Of a DNA stretch of 64,000 bases, positions 34,200 to 45,680 are shown piece after piece. Numbering within the stretch: the first letter of the stretch is position 1; the number at the start of each line of letters is the position of its first letter. The DNA is from Talpa occidentalis. Lineage: Eukaryota > Chordata > Mammalia > Eulipotyphla > Talpidae. The notes under the pieces are model-generated. The model ran no database searches and was not told the origin of the DNA. It worked only from the letters and a program-made list of their open reading frames with translations. The translations under genes and the position numbers were made by a program. The DNA lies in the NCBI RefSeq assembly GCF_014898055.3, contig NW_023602073.1:23359784-23423783 (forward strand), in the 5' to 3' direction.

Positions 34200-34666
34200 C
34201 AGAAACTGGCAGTCGAACGAGTCAAATACTGTTATGCCAGAAGTCTAGTGAGGCAGTGGTACTTTGAGTATGTTAATGGTCACTGTCACAGAGTATCTCC
34301 TCCTTCTGTGTTTAATTACAAAGATGTGTCTTGAAGTCCCACAGACTTCCCTGGAGGTGGGGCAGCTGGATTGCACTCTGGGTTCCAAATGGCTCGATCC
34401 CCCTCTGGGCTCAGACTTCCTGCCAGATGGGACCAGGTTTGTGGGGGCCTTCAGCTCACATCTGACTGCACAGGACCTTCTCTCTCTGGCTCCATGGGGA
34501 GCCTCCTGCCAGTTTCAAGCAGTCTTTATTGAAGAAAGTCCCTGTTCTAAAAAGGCAAGTTGGAGATGCACTCCCCTGTGCACCCGGTCTGCCCCAGCCT
34601 TGGGTGCCCGCTCCCACTCTGGGCTCGGACTGCTGGCCAGAAGGGGCCTGGTGTGGGCGAACTTCC
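34200..34666 (-). promoter_or_regulatory. L1 5' UTR
   Basis: Between ORF1 and the upstream target duplication. It has two related segments (ctctgggctc-ggactgctggccaga type, about 34395 and 34615), suggesting internal monomers. It should contain the L1 promoter, but no specific site is identifiable. Confidence 0.6.
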
Positions 34667-34671
34667 TCTAC

Positions 34672-34935
34672 ATTTTTTTTAAAGATTTATTTATTTATGC
34701 ATATAAGAGTTAGCATGTAGGCCAGAGGTGTGGGGGGCGAGAGGATTCACCAGAGACAGAGTGGGGAACAGAACAGGCAGACTGACCGAAGTACACTGCT
34801 GAGGGGAACAGCAGGCGAGACAGGAGAGGTCTGTTGCACCATGTGGGTAGCTCCCTGTCAGGGGATTGAACTCATGCTGTGGTGTCTGGGACAGTTTCAT
34901 AGGTTGCGTCTTAACCCTTGTGCCACCAGGGTACC
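34672..34935 (-). mobile_element. tRNA-derived SINE, target of the L1
   Basis: The L1 inserted at the T-rich end of this SINE. The paralogue in unit C is 47928-48184. Confidence 0.85.
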
Positions 34936-34937
34936 CT

Positions 34938-35869
34938 GTTCTGCATTTTTATTTCCCCTTGACATGAGTATTTGTGCTCTGGTGACTTAGGAATCTGGGT
35001 CTGAGGCCATTCTACTTTGGAGGACAGCTTTGCTCATTTCAGTTTGGTGACAGTGGGCCCCGCCACAGAGCTGGGAGGCAAAGACGGCTCTCCTGCCTCT
35101 GGCTGAATAATGGGAGCTACTGGAAAGGCAGTGACCATTTTCTGTCCGGCCCCAGAAGCTGTTTGCAGCAATGCAAGCAGCAGCAGGTGGGGGCATTTCA
35201 CTGCCCACTACCAGTGACCACACTGGCGCTGAGGCTGCAGGCCGAGGCCAGCCGTGATGGCAGGCAGCTGTGGTTCCCAAGCACACAGCCCCTGGTTCAG
35301 TGCTGCAGGGAGGAGCATGGGACCCCACGGGGCCAGCCCCAGCATGGTGGCTCCTCCAGCGACAGGCAATGGAAGTGCCCAAGCCCCAAATCCTACACAG
35401 TCTCTCACCCCTTTTGGGTTCTTAGGACTCTCCTCACCCCTGCCATCTCCAGCCCCTCCTCTCCCGGGCCCTCTCCTGCCCCCTTCACAGTGAAGCTGGG
35501 GCTGCCCTGGCCTAGGGTGAGGGGCTTCTTTGAAAGGAAAGGCTGGAGCCAAGTCCGTGTCTTGTGTGTTACAGGGATGAGTCTGGGGTCCCTGTGGACA
35601 CAAGGGCAGGCTTTAGGGGTTACAGCAATGTGTTCTTGATCTTATTGGAATTTGGTCTAAAAGAGGTTCTGTCCGAGTCTCTTATTGGCACAATACACCG
35701 TGACAGTGAGAATGTGGACGTTTCAGTGCCTCAGGGGCCTGGAGATCTTCCTCTGTGATCCCCCTGCTTGTGGGGCAGACAGATCAGTCCTTTGCATGTG
35801 AATTTATCCTATTTCCCTCCATGAATGTGCTTTTGCATCAGACCTAAGAACTCTTGACCTAGTGCTGAT
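34938..35869. repeat. Low-copy segment, pair with 48190-48590
   Basis: Matches start near gacatgagtgtttgtgctc and include cagcagcaggtgggggcatt. After about 35400 the two copies differ. Open frames on both strands are not conserved in the pair. Confidence 0.7.
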
Positions 35870-36740
35870 GATTTCCCTTTGGGTTACTCTAAGAGTTTAG
35901 GGATCTACATCTCCCATGTAAACCCACGACCCACTTGCAGTTCCCCTTTGTGTGAGGGGTGAGGGGGTCAGTCTCAGTCCCCAGGGTGGGGCTGGCCTGG
36001 GGCTGCAGGAGCTGGCAGGGCCCTCACTGGGGAAAGGCAGCTGTACCCGGAATAACAGAATGAAGTGGGGAGACCTGGAATATAAATCCAGTCATCGGGG
36101 CCGCTCCTAGCTGTCACCTCTCCTTGGGACTCTGCCCCCCTCAACCTTCCCTCTGTGTCTCTTCTCACACTCTCGTTGATGTGTGTTGTGGACATGAAGT
36201 TCAATTTTATTCTCTGCCACTGTCCTGGACACTCCCTTCCCCAATGATCCCCTACACCCCCCTTGTTTATTAATGTCTCCCAGTGCCTGCTTTACTTGGC
36301 CTTATTGTCCACTAGCTAAATCCAGTATTTTTTTTTTCATTGCTTTACTGCTCGCATTTCCCTGGACTCGCTCCATTGCTCCATCGCTGCCTGTCAAGGC
36401 TCCTTGCAGTGAACATATTGCACAGCGTGGACCCTTAATCCGGTCCCCTATGGACAGCATTCAGGCTGTTCAGGGACCACAGGCTGCTGTTGTCATGGGG
36501 CTATTGTCATGGGGCTGATGTAAGGACAGATGACCAAGAGTGGGAGGTTGGGTCATATGGTATTTCCACTGTTAGGTAAGATCAGTGCAGACAAATTCCT
36601 GTAATGAACACACCAGCTTTTGTCTAGGGTAATGGGGTTACTGGCTCTCCCGTCCTCCAGCACTTCTTCTTGTGGGTCGTTTTATTAGGGCCATTCGCGC
36701 AGGTGTGAGATGGTGTCTCACTGTGTTTCAAACCTCAGAG
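35870..36740 (-). mobile_element. Old LINE-1 fragment, pair with 19380-20660
   Basis: Single-copy version of the region tandemly duplicated at 19700-20440. Antisense L1 similarity lies near 36550-36740 (ggtcatatggtatttcc, ggtgtctcactgtg). The minus frame 35974-36204 parallels 19421-19648. Confidence 0.55.
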
Positions 36741-36854
36741 AACTTAGCCCAATTTACCTTCAAAAATGTGCAAAAGGCTAGAAATATCAGCTCTCCCTCC
36801 CTCCACAAGATCATGAAGCTATACTCGTACATTATCTTCTAAAAATGCTGGCTT

Positions 36855-37107
36855 GGGGCCTCCCTGTGGTGCAAGGGATTAAGTGTCAGCACTGGGAAGC
36901 TGTCTGCAGCCACTGCAGCATGAATTCGAGTCTTGGCCAGGGAGTTACCCTCATGGTGCGGCAGACTTCTCCCGCCTCTCCTGCTGCTCCCCTCAGCAAT
37001 GTATTTCAGTCAGTTTGTCTGTTCTGCTCCCCACTCTGTCTCTGGTGAATCCTCTCACACCCTGCACCTCTGACCTGTTCCCCAGCTCTTGTATGCATAC
37101 ATAAATA
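36855..37107 (+). mobile_element. tRNA-derived SINE, tail interrupted
   Basis: Orthologue of 20816-21070. Its A-rich tail is interrupted by another SINE and resumes at about 37404-37424. Confidence 0.88.
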
Positions 37108-37116
37108 AATCTTTTA

Positions 37117-37403
37117 TTTATTTTTTTTAAAGATTTATTTATTATTATTTATACATACAAGCACTGGGTACAGTCAGAAGCGCGGGAGGGTGAGAGAATT
37201 CACCAGAGCCAGAGCGGGGAGCAGAGCAGGCAGAAGGACCGAAGTACACTGCTGAGGGGAGCAGCGGGCGGCAGGAGAGGTCTGCGTGCCATGTGGGACC
37301 CTCCTCCGATGGCCGGGGAGCAACCGGGAATCGAACCAGAGCTGCAGAGGCTGCGGGCAGCTTCGCAGCCCAGCACTCAACCGCTGCGCCACCGGGGAGG
37401 CCC
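37117..37403 (-). mobile_element. SINE nested in the tail of another SINE
   Basis: A young-subfamily, minus-oriented element with a perfect 15-bp duplication, taaataaatctttta, at 37102-37116 and 37404-37418. It is absent from the unit B orthologue. Confidence 0.92.
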
Positions 37404-37899
37404 TAAATAAATCTTTTAAAAAAGTGCTCTCTTGCCTTAGATCTTAGTCCTTCTGATATTCATGTTCGCTTGAGTTTTAAGGCAGGAATCAACTTGGATT
37501 TTTGTCCATGTATGAACCCAAATGATCCAGAACTATTCCTTGGGGTGTTTCTCCTTTCGTTAAACCATGAATTGCCACGCGGAGAGCCCCGTCTTCCACC
37601 ACAGCCCACATAAACCAGCCACTGCCATAGCAACTGGTGTCATAATGGACGTGGAGAGTTTTTATGAGAAAACACCCGAGCAGTGGGGAAGCTGAGATCT
37701 TTGCCCCCCTCTTGGTTTAACAGTCTCTCCTACTCCATATTTCTTTTGGTCATTTCTTAGCATTTTTATGGGAACCCCCACTTCTTGACTCCATGGGACC
37801 TCACGAGACCTACACACGGGGTCAGATAAAGGAGATCACAACAGGGAACACAGGGGATCCCCAGGCAGTTCTTAAATTTAGTGTTCTCCACAAAGCAAA

Positions 37900-38965
37900 A
37901 TTTCCAGTCAAAATTGGGCAGAAAACATAAGGGTACTTCTCCAAAGAAGAAACGCAAATGGCTATCAGGGAAATGCAAATCACAACTTCAAGGAGATACT
38001 ACCTCACTCTAGTGAAAATTGCCCGCATTAAAAAAGTAGAAACAACAAATACTGGGAGGATGTGGAGATCAAGGAACCTTCTAACACTGCTGGTAGGAAC
38101 GTAAACTTCTACAGCCACTATGGAAAGCTGGGTAGAGGACCCTAAAAACACTAAAACTGAATCTACCGTAGATCTAGTGATTACACTCCTAGAGATCTCC
38201 CCAAAGGACATTAAAAAAACTAAATCGAATGGAAACCTGAACGCTCATGTTTTTTACAACTCAGTTAACAATAGCCCAGTTATGGAAATACCCCAAAATA
38301 GACGAATGGAATAAAATGACGTGGTATATTTACACAATGGAATATTACTCAGCAATCAAAAAAGACAAACACAGGCCTCCCCTGGTGGCACAGGCGGTTG
38401 AGCACCGTGCTCTGAAGCTGTCCACAGCCTCTGCAGCACAGGATCGATCCCAGCCAGCCAGCAAGGGTCCCACATGGCAGAGCAGACCTCTCCTGTCGTG
38501 CCCACTGCTCCCCTCAGCAGTGTATTTTGTCAGTCTGCCTGTTCTGTTCCCCACTCTGTCTCCAGTGAATGCTCTCACCCTCCCACAAATCTGGCCTGTA
38601 CCCTGGTTCTTGTATAAATAAATAAATAAATAAATAAATCTTTAAAAAAAAAAAAAAAGACAAACTCGTGCCACATGTGGCCACATGGACAGAGCTGGAA
38701 AGCATTATGCCAGCAAGTAAATGAGAAGGAAAAAGATAAACAGTAGATGGTCTCACTTATATGTGGAATAATCAGAAACCAAACAAAAGGTCAAGAAAAT
38801 GTCAAGACTAGCAAGAGGACCATAGCTCTGAGACGTACAGCAGAGGAGGAGGTGAGTGGAGAGTGTATGAACACAAGGTAATATGATGATACTTCATGGG
38901 TGATATGGTGGTGGGAGAACAATGGAAGCTATAAAGATGGAAGAGAACTATATTAATAAAAAAAA
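37900..38965 (+). mobile_element. LINE-1 3' end, unit C, split by a SINE
   Basis: Paralogue of 1-635 and 21545-22330. A SINE (38373-38652) is inserted after gcaatcaaaaaagacaaac. Confidence 0.85.
38373..38652 (+). mobile_element. tRNA-derived SINE inside L1
   Basis: Flanked by aaaaagacaaac on both sides. It is absent from the A and B L1 tails. Confidence 0.88.
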
Positions 38966-39443
38966 AAAATGTGATGGCCTGAAAACTAGTCCTATGGCAT
39001 GTAACTCTTTAGGACAAAGATCAAGGTAAGGTTATCTTTGCCAAATGGAGGTTTCATCGGGATTCTCTCCTCTATTTCAACTGATTGTCTGCTTTTAAGG
39101 TTCCCTGCAACTCCCAGAGTGTCTATGATGACGTCTAAAGTTCTATTCACTGAACCACAGTGTGTTCATGTTTCCCTGCCCAGATGACAGCTTTGTCAAG
39201 AATCAACACATCTGGGAGATCTGTTTTAACTTGATGCTTTCAAAAACAGTCCTGGAGATTTACAACGCAAAGAAAGGAAATATGACACCCTTGGCATTGT
39301 ACTTGGATATCAAGACCCAGCAGAGTTGCACTTACAAAGGAAATTAAATATTTGGTTTTGGACAGCAGTTTTATTGGTGACATTATATCTGCATTAAATG
39401 TCAGATGACTGAACTCTAACTTGACCGTTTATTTCTACAGCAT

Positions 39444-39847
39444 CTAAGAGAAACACAATCTGCCTAAGAACAGGATGCTGCCAGAGGAGTTGTGACGAAT
39501 CATGAAGATGACTGGATGGTCAGCAATGAAATTTTGCACTCGCTTCCCCGATTTACGCATGAATATGACAGTTGTGGCGGCCGCTGCCTCTGTGCCCTCC
39601 TCACTCACCTCCACAAAGCACTTGTGGATAATTTTGATATGAAAATATCTCTGGTTTCTGCCATGCCAGACAGATCAGCCTTGCTGTGGCTAAAGAGATC
39701 TTCCATACCCATGCGAGCCAGGTGGGAGCTGAGATCGTAGGTCTCCTCCAGCTTGAATTTGGGCAAGTGGACACAGACATCCCTGTGGCCCATATTCTCA
39801 GGCTTGGTCCCCTCATGCGGCTTTTCCACAGTCAACTGCTGCTCATT
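39444..39847 (-). pseudogene. SERPINB1: SERPINB1-like exon 7 (copy C), frameshifted
   Basis: The acceptor attccag/AATGAG and the first part are good and keep the full-length segment ([14 protein letters not shown]) that copies A and B lack. A one-base loss near 39632 (tgtggataattttgat against tgtggataatttttgat in copy A) shifts the frame and gives an early stop. Beyond it the original frame resumes: the hinge EEGTEAAAAT, then loop VIFMRKSGKR, then DHPVIFMIRHNSSGSILFLG. The loop has Arg-Lys-Ser where human SERPINB1 has Phe-Cys-Met, a trypsin-like bait. It is non-functional now. Confidence 0.92.
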
Positions 39848-41319
39848 CTGGAATTAAAATGTGCAAAGAAAAACAATTTTATATAGGTAAGCACCTAGCT
39901 TATTTGAATTAACAGAGCCTAATGTCATTGCTCCTTTGTTTCCTTCCTGTTTTCTGCCAGTTCTTTCCAGCAATTGGGATGATGAGAGAGTGTGTGTTCC
40001 AAGTCATCCAGGGCCCCAGGACAAGGAGGCTGGACATCAGCTCCAACAAACAACCATCATCCATCTCTCCATCCACCCACTTGTCCATGAATCCACGCAC
40101 CCTCGTAGTACAGCCTCATCCTACCCATCTGTCTACCCACTCTCCCAGGACTCAATATTATTCCACGTATGTATGGAATCACTGATAGGTTATTCCCATG
40201 AAAGCTATATTACATGTGGACTAATTGGTTGAGTGTGAAGGGAAAATGTAAAAGTTTTCACTTATCTATTTTATTCTATTTATTCCAAACCCACTAATCT
40301 CTTTGGTGATCCATGAACCACACAGAGCTGAAATAATCTCTAATAGATTTAGCTCCTAGGGAAAAATAGAAAAGATCCCACTTCCTCATCTGAAATGGGG
40401 TAATAACAGCACCGACTTTTAGTCTAACATTGTCATTAGAATTAAAAGAGTTGGACACAGTAGGGACTATGTAAGTGTCTGCTGTTATCACTGCTGTTTT
40501 ATTACCATGATGGGACTAGAGCAGAACCATCATTACCGTTCTTCTATTGCTGTTGGTCATCCCTTTCATGAGACTCTTCTTATAATCAGAGAACAGGTGA
40601 AGGTGGAAATACAATTGAAAGAAACACATGCTGATTTTGCCATCCTCTATATATGCAAATAGATACGACATTAGGATCACTTCAGGACAGCAAATTTGGT
40701 GAGGAGAAAGTGGTGATATAGCACAGAAGGCTAGAGACACTGAGAAAAAAAAATGTAATCTTCATGTTTTGCCTGGTCCATGCCCTGGCAAGATATTCCA
40801 TAGCCTTCAAGTCCTTATAGTAGAACTTCATACAAAGTTCACACTCGGAAACGGGCTTAACCCTCAAGCTCACTTGTCTCAGGAGACTTCTTCTAAGATA
40901 GAGTTACTGGGAATTGAATTCACAATCTGTGTGCCTTGTAGGGAGATCAGAGTGTGTCATAAAAGGAACTAAGAGTATAGGTTGAAGCTATAAGCCATAC
41001 GTTAGGGGGTTTTAATTATGAACTGATTCATTTTAATAAACCAACCCTCAGTCTCTAAAGTTTAATTAACAGTTTGCATGAGCTGCCCGTGACCAGCATT
41101 ACACCTAGTGTAGGTCTTTACATGGTCCCCACAACTATTCTCTTAGAGTCCCTGAAAATCTAGATGGAGGGCTTTCATGTGCTAAATGCCGACGGAAATT
41201 ATAAGAGAATTGGAACTTGCAGTGACATCAGTAAGTGCATAACGAGCACTGACCACTCAGCACACACAGGAGGACTCACACAGGAAAGGAGAGAGAAGGA
41301 CGAAATGCAGGAGCATCAC
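39848..41319. other. Intron 6 of SERPINB1 copy C
   Basis: The cleanest version of the intron, without SINE or LTR inserts. It serves as the empty-site reference for insertions in copies A and B. Confidence 0.7.
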
Positions 41320-41487
41320 CTTCTCCAGCCCTGTGGACTCGTCTTCCATGTCATCAGGCAGCAGGATGACCATGCTGAGCTCCCCGCCCTTGTACGGCAG
41401 TTCCAGCACACGACACTGGAGCTCCTGGATGTAGCCGAATGGAAGTTTCTTTTCCTGCTACCTCATTTTTGCTGTCTTTGTGTCTTT
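41320..41487 (-). pseudogene. SERPINB1: SERPINB1-like exon 6 (copy C) with a stop codon
   Basis: 168 bases in phase 0: KDTKTAKM, then a TAG where the family has Tyr (MMYQ region), then [19 protein letters not shown] and [11 protein letters not shown]. The acceptor and donor (GAGAAG/GTGATG) are intact. The nonsense codon at about 41452-41454 truncates the product. Confidence 0.92.
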
Positions 41488-41561
41488 CTGAAAGGTTGAA
41501 AGACAAATCACTCATTATTGTCTGCATTCTTGTAGAGCAAAGAGACCGTGCATGGGCTCAC

Positions 41562-41699
41562 CTTTTTCAACCTGAATGGGGCGTCCCTGGTTTCCTCTTT
41601 TCTGAATTCGTCCTGCCAGGAGCCTTTGAAGCAGATGGCATTCACCAGCACAAGCACAGTCATGCTATGCACCATACCTGCAGCCAACAGTTCCGGAAT
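41562..41699 (-). pseudogene. SERPINB1: SERPINB1-like exon 5 (copy C), 5-bp deletion at its start
   Basis: The donor AAAAAG/GTGAGC is intact. At the acceptor, copy B reads ttttag/GGAAGATTCC while copy C reads tttag/ATTCC, so five coding bases are lost and the frame shifts if the acceptor is used. The encoded strand [20 protein letters not shown] and [12 protein letters not shown] is otherwise open. Confidence 0.9.
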
Positions 41700-42404
41700 C
41701 TAAATGATAAAGTGAGTTGTTCTTTTGTTAACCCACTTCTCAGCACTCCAAATCTAAACTGACATTTGATCAGCACTGAAATGCATTTCAAATGCATCTT
41801 TTCCGTTCCATTTCCCTTGAACATGGTGTTGAGGTGAAAACCTCATGGTGTGTCTAACTGCACCAACTCACCAGGCTGATGAATGACACACCCACCCCAG
41901 CAGAACCTATCCTTCAAAATGAATCTAATGTACTGAAGAGCAGACAACAGGAAAGTGCCCCTTTCTTGGAGTGTGATCGCAAGGAGTCTTGTTTCTGTAT
42001 AGCCATTCTTTTCAAGATAACAATATACAATCTTGCATGACAGTGTTTTTGAGTTACTATAAGTCAGTCCCCCTTCAATCCTCTCAGCAACCCTCAAAAT
42101 ATGCAAAGGTAGGATGGTTCCTCCACTGAATTGCGGGCTCCACTAAACTTACCCTCCCACATGCCTGGTGTCTGTGTGGCCTCATTTCATGACGGTGGAG
42201 AGAAGATAGTCAACTGGACAGCACATCCCACCCGCCATGCCTCACCTGGAGCCAGCATACAAGAAAAAGATTCATGAGCCAGAAGTGTGTGAGCCCTAAT
42301 TCATAATCTCAGGTGTATTAAATAATTTGGACTGGCTGGATTTCCCCTCTATGCCCCCAATTTTTATTACCTTTATTCTACAGATAATATTAGCTTTAAC
42401 TTTA

Positions 42405-42676
42405 ATTTTTTTAAAGATTTATTTATTTATGCATACAAGCACTGGGATACAGGCCAGAGGTGTGGGGGTGGGGGGTGAGAGGATTCACCAGAGACAGAGT
42501 GGGGAACAGAACAGGCAGACTGAAATACACTGCTGAGGGGAGCTGCGGGAGAGACAGGAGAGGTCTGCTGCGCCATGTGGGTTGCTCCCTGGCTGGCCGA
42601 GAATCGAACTCGTGCTGCAGTGGCTGCAGATTGCTTCATAGGTTGCGTCTGAATCCCTGGGCCACCAGGGAGGCCC
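42405..42676 (-). mobile_element. tRNA-derived SINE
   Basis: Flanked by tagctttaacttta (42391-42404 and 42677-42690). Orthologue of 27902-28163. Confidence 0.9.
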
Positions 42677-42934
42677 TAGCTTTAACTTTAAAATGTAGTT
42701 TGAAAGATCTTGTGGGAGAAAATATTTAGCTGCTTTGATAGAATCATGTCCAAGATTCCACTGCAAGAAATTTCTGTTTGATAGCTATTCAGCACTGGAA
42801 ATGGGGTACAACCCCAGAAGGATGTCATGAACAGGAGGTAGGAAGTGGGTGTGGAGAGGGCATCCCACGCAGGTGGGAAGCTGGAGATGCAGACTCAGGA
42901 CCCTGTGCTAGGACCACACTGTCCACACTCTTAC

Positions 42935-43052
42935 CTTCCATTTGCCCTTTAACCCAGGTGTTGATCACCTTCTTGGCACCTTCATAGGAGCCCTGGAAAT
43001 CCACACTGGGCAGCTCAGTGCCATACAGTTCCTGAGCTGATGCTAAGAATTC
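42935..43052 (-). pseudogene. SERPINB1: SERPINB1-like exon 4 (copy C), intact
   Basis: 118 bases, the usual length for this clade-B exon. The acceptor tttatag/GAATTC and donor GGAAG/GTAAGA are good. It encodes EFLASAQELYGTELPSVDF and KKVINTWVKGQMEG, the helix E-F region. No lesion is seen in this exon. It is the only copy of exon 4 in the window. Confidence 0.92.
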
Positions 43053-43586
43053 CTATAAAAAAAAGTTATGAATGACTCTTACTGTATATGGAAATTGTTT
43101 TCTAAGATGTTGAAAAGCAATAGAAATTGACCTCAAAGGCATCCATCTCCTTATAACGTAAATGATGGAGAACCCTAAACTTACAGTTTTGTGAGACCTA
43201 ATTATCCCACATTAGACACTGTTTCTATATCACTTTTTTCAGTTATAATTCTAGTTCCACAAATATGAGTGATTAGGTAAATAAATATTTCTACATGTCT
43301 TCCTTTTCCCCAAGAAAATAATAAATGGTGTGTTCACATGTACATGCAACTCTAATTTTGCATCATTATGTAATTTTATCAACTACAATTTTGCTGAAAG
43401 TTCTGAGAAATAAGCAGTAAAAGCAGAAATCATCACCTCTGCAGGAACACAAAGATATTATGGGTTGAGGGGTTTTCTTTTTCTTGAGCATCAGTAACTC
43501 ACTTATATAAAAAGCACTTCTTTAAACATAACATTTAAGAAATGCTTAATTCCCCACATATCAATTGCAAATCAAGAATTATTTTA

Positions 43587-43850
43587 GGGCCTCCCCAGTG
43601 GTGCAGCAGTTGAACGCTGGGCTGTGAAGCTGCCCGCAGCCTCTGCAGAGCCGGTTTGATCCCGGCCACCAGTGAGGGTCCCAAATGGCGCACAGACCTC
43701 TCCTGCTGCCCGCTGTTCCCCTCAGCAGTGTATTTCATCAGTCTGCCTGTTCTGCTCCCCGCTCTGGCTCTGGTGAATTCTCTCAACCTCCTACACTTCT
43801 GACTATACCTAGTGCTTGTATAAATAAATAAATAAATAAATCTTTAAAAA
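43587..43850 (+). mobile_element. tRNA-derived SINE
   Basis: Inserted after caagaattatttta. The transposed block in copy A (near 3550) has the empty site, so it post-dates the A/C split. Confidence 0.88.
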
Positions 43851-44090
43851 CAAATATTTTATAGTTCTGTGAGGCCTGGGCTGTGCCTGGATTTTAAGAC
43901 ACAGAAGAGCACACTCACACAGTGCACAAGTCCAGGTATTTACAGAATGGAATGTTTGCCTAGTGCTGTGATCAGTCTGTTTTAATGGAAACACAGTGGA
44001 AGGCTCTTAAGGCTATTCTCGCTGAGGTCAGACAGCCCCTGGATAGCCTCAGAATTACAGGCTGATGTGACCTTTTAAGAAGCAAATCCA

Positions 44091-44520
44091 GGATGAAATA
44101 AGCCATAAGGAAAAAGATAAATATCGGATGGTTTCACTTATAACAGGAATAGAGGGGAACCAAATAAGACATCAGTGTAAAAAAAAATGATAACACTACA
44201 AAACACAACAAAGCAAAAACAGACAATTATAAATCAGAGACATCCTGCAGGGGAGGAGGAGGGAGAGGGATGAGAGGGAGGGAGGGAGGAGCACAGGGGC
44301 TGTGGTGATGGTGCACGGGTGCCTTGGGGAAGGAAGTTCTATGGGGACTCAATCTGAGGGGGTGGGGGGGAGAAGATATTGTCTAAAAAATTTTTTAAAA
44401 TGATAAATGTTAAAATAAAAAAAGAAATAAAAAATGGGCAAAGAATGTGATTCAACTCTTAAAATATAATTCATGAGCGAATTCAAATTGTTAATAAATA
44501 ATAAATGAAACAAAAAAAAG
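44091..44520 (+). mobile_element. LINE-1 3'-end insertion with target duplication
   Basis: A 430-bp 5'-truncated L1 ending in A-rich sequence. The duplication aagaagcaaatcca is perfect (44077-44090 and 44521-44534). Copy A (3768) has the empty site. The purine-rich 3' UTR (ggaggaggagggagagg) is the reverse complement of that at 56030-56150, so both are the same L1 family. Confidence 0.95.
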
Positions 44521-45505
44521 AAGAAGCAAATCCAAATGGAGTGGAGTCTTGAAAACCTTTTAAAAGGCTTTTCTATCCGTGGTTCTGCAAATGCGAGTGT
44601 CATTCGCCTAGAGATGTTTCCGTGAAGTGGGGTCATAGAGGTTTTGCAGCTGGAAAGGTCCATAACCCTGACCCCAGGGCTGGCCGTCCTGGCTGCAGGT
44701 GAGTGTCAGGTGTGACTGGGGTGGCAGAAAGCCCTTCTCTGCAGCCACTCCTTTCCCTCGCTGTCAGGGAGAGACAGAGTCCCTCTCTCGGAAATAGGCA
44801 CACCTAGCACAGGTGCGCCCCACACCTATAAGGGCAGCAGAAGGTGGCATCACCCATGTTCCTGCTGGAAGTGTCACCCGGGGCTTATACCTGCCCTGCA
44901 GCCGCATGCCTCCGGCTTCCTTTCTCCACCAGGCCTCCTGCCTAAAGGACCCAGGACATGGCCTAGGGCCATGCTCAGCCCTGGGCACAGGAGGGGCCTC
45001 AGAATACAGGATCCCCTGTCTCCTTGTCCCCCTCAGCAAGACAGTCCTCCGACTTCCACAGCAGTGCATTTCCCAGTTTCTGTCTGCTCAGAAGTAATTT
45101 ACATGACAGACATTCTCTATCCCCCCGCTGGTCTGCACGTGCAAAGCTGAGCCAAGAAAGGCCAATTCCTGGAGCACAGGCTGAGGCCACAGAGCCAGGT
45201 CTGCAGCCAGAACAGCAGAGGCCTGCCCCGCCCCAGGGGTCCTGGCCTGCTGCTCCCCCATCCTCAGCCAATCACACCACAGTGCCTGGCACTGTGCTCA
45301 TTAAACAAGTGCTCATTAAACAGGGGACAAAGGGAAAGCCTGCAGCAAATGGACTGTGCCTGGGGCTTTCCTGAAAGTCTCCCCCACAATGGGGATCTGA
45401 GCCCAGAAACAGATTTTACATGTGCCGGGAGAGCCCCAAGGCTGGCTCTCTGCATCCTCGGCACAGACACTGGCAGGGAAGGGGTCTCTGTCTGTGTCTA
45501 CTGAC

Positions 45506-45680
45506 TTGGATCAGCTGGGCCGCAGTGTTGCCTCTGGTCCCCAGGAAGACCATGGCCAGTGCTGAGGACATGCTCAGGGGGGAGAAGAAGAGGTTCCCAC
45601 GGGGGCTGTCTTCACTCAGGGTGTGGAACAGGGCCAGGGCGAAGGTGGACTTGGCGGCGCTCAGCTGCTCCGCGGTGAGG
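45506..45680 (-). pseudogene. SERPINB1: SERPINB1-like exon 2 (copy C), start codon lost
   Basis: First coding exon. The acceptor tgttgcag/CCTCACC is good. Where the family has ATG-GAG-CAG, this copy has GCG-GAG-CAG (codon at 45671-45673), so the initiator is gone. The following 56-codon frame is open: [43 protein letters not shown]. The donor is CAA/GTCAGT. Upstream in-frame codons contain no obvious alternative start in good context. Confidence 0.92.

Larger units (their letters stand above)
29016..34666 (-). mobile_element. Near full-length LINE-1
   Basis: This 5.65-kb insertion has a 14-bp target duplication, tctacatttttttt (29002-29015 and 34667-34680), and a T-rich (poly-A) end on the left. 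Minus-strand order is 5' UTR (about 34200-34666), ORF1 remnant (33276-34175), ORF2 remnant (29282-32810), 3' UTR. The homologous place in unit C (about 47927) has no L1. Frameshifts in both ORFs make it inactive. Confidence 0.95.
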
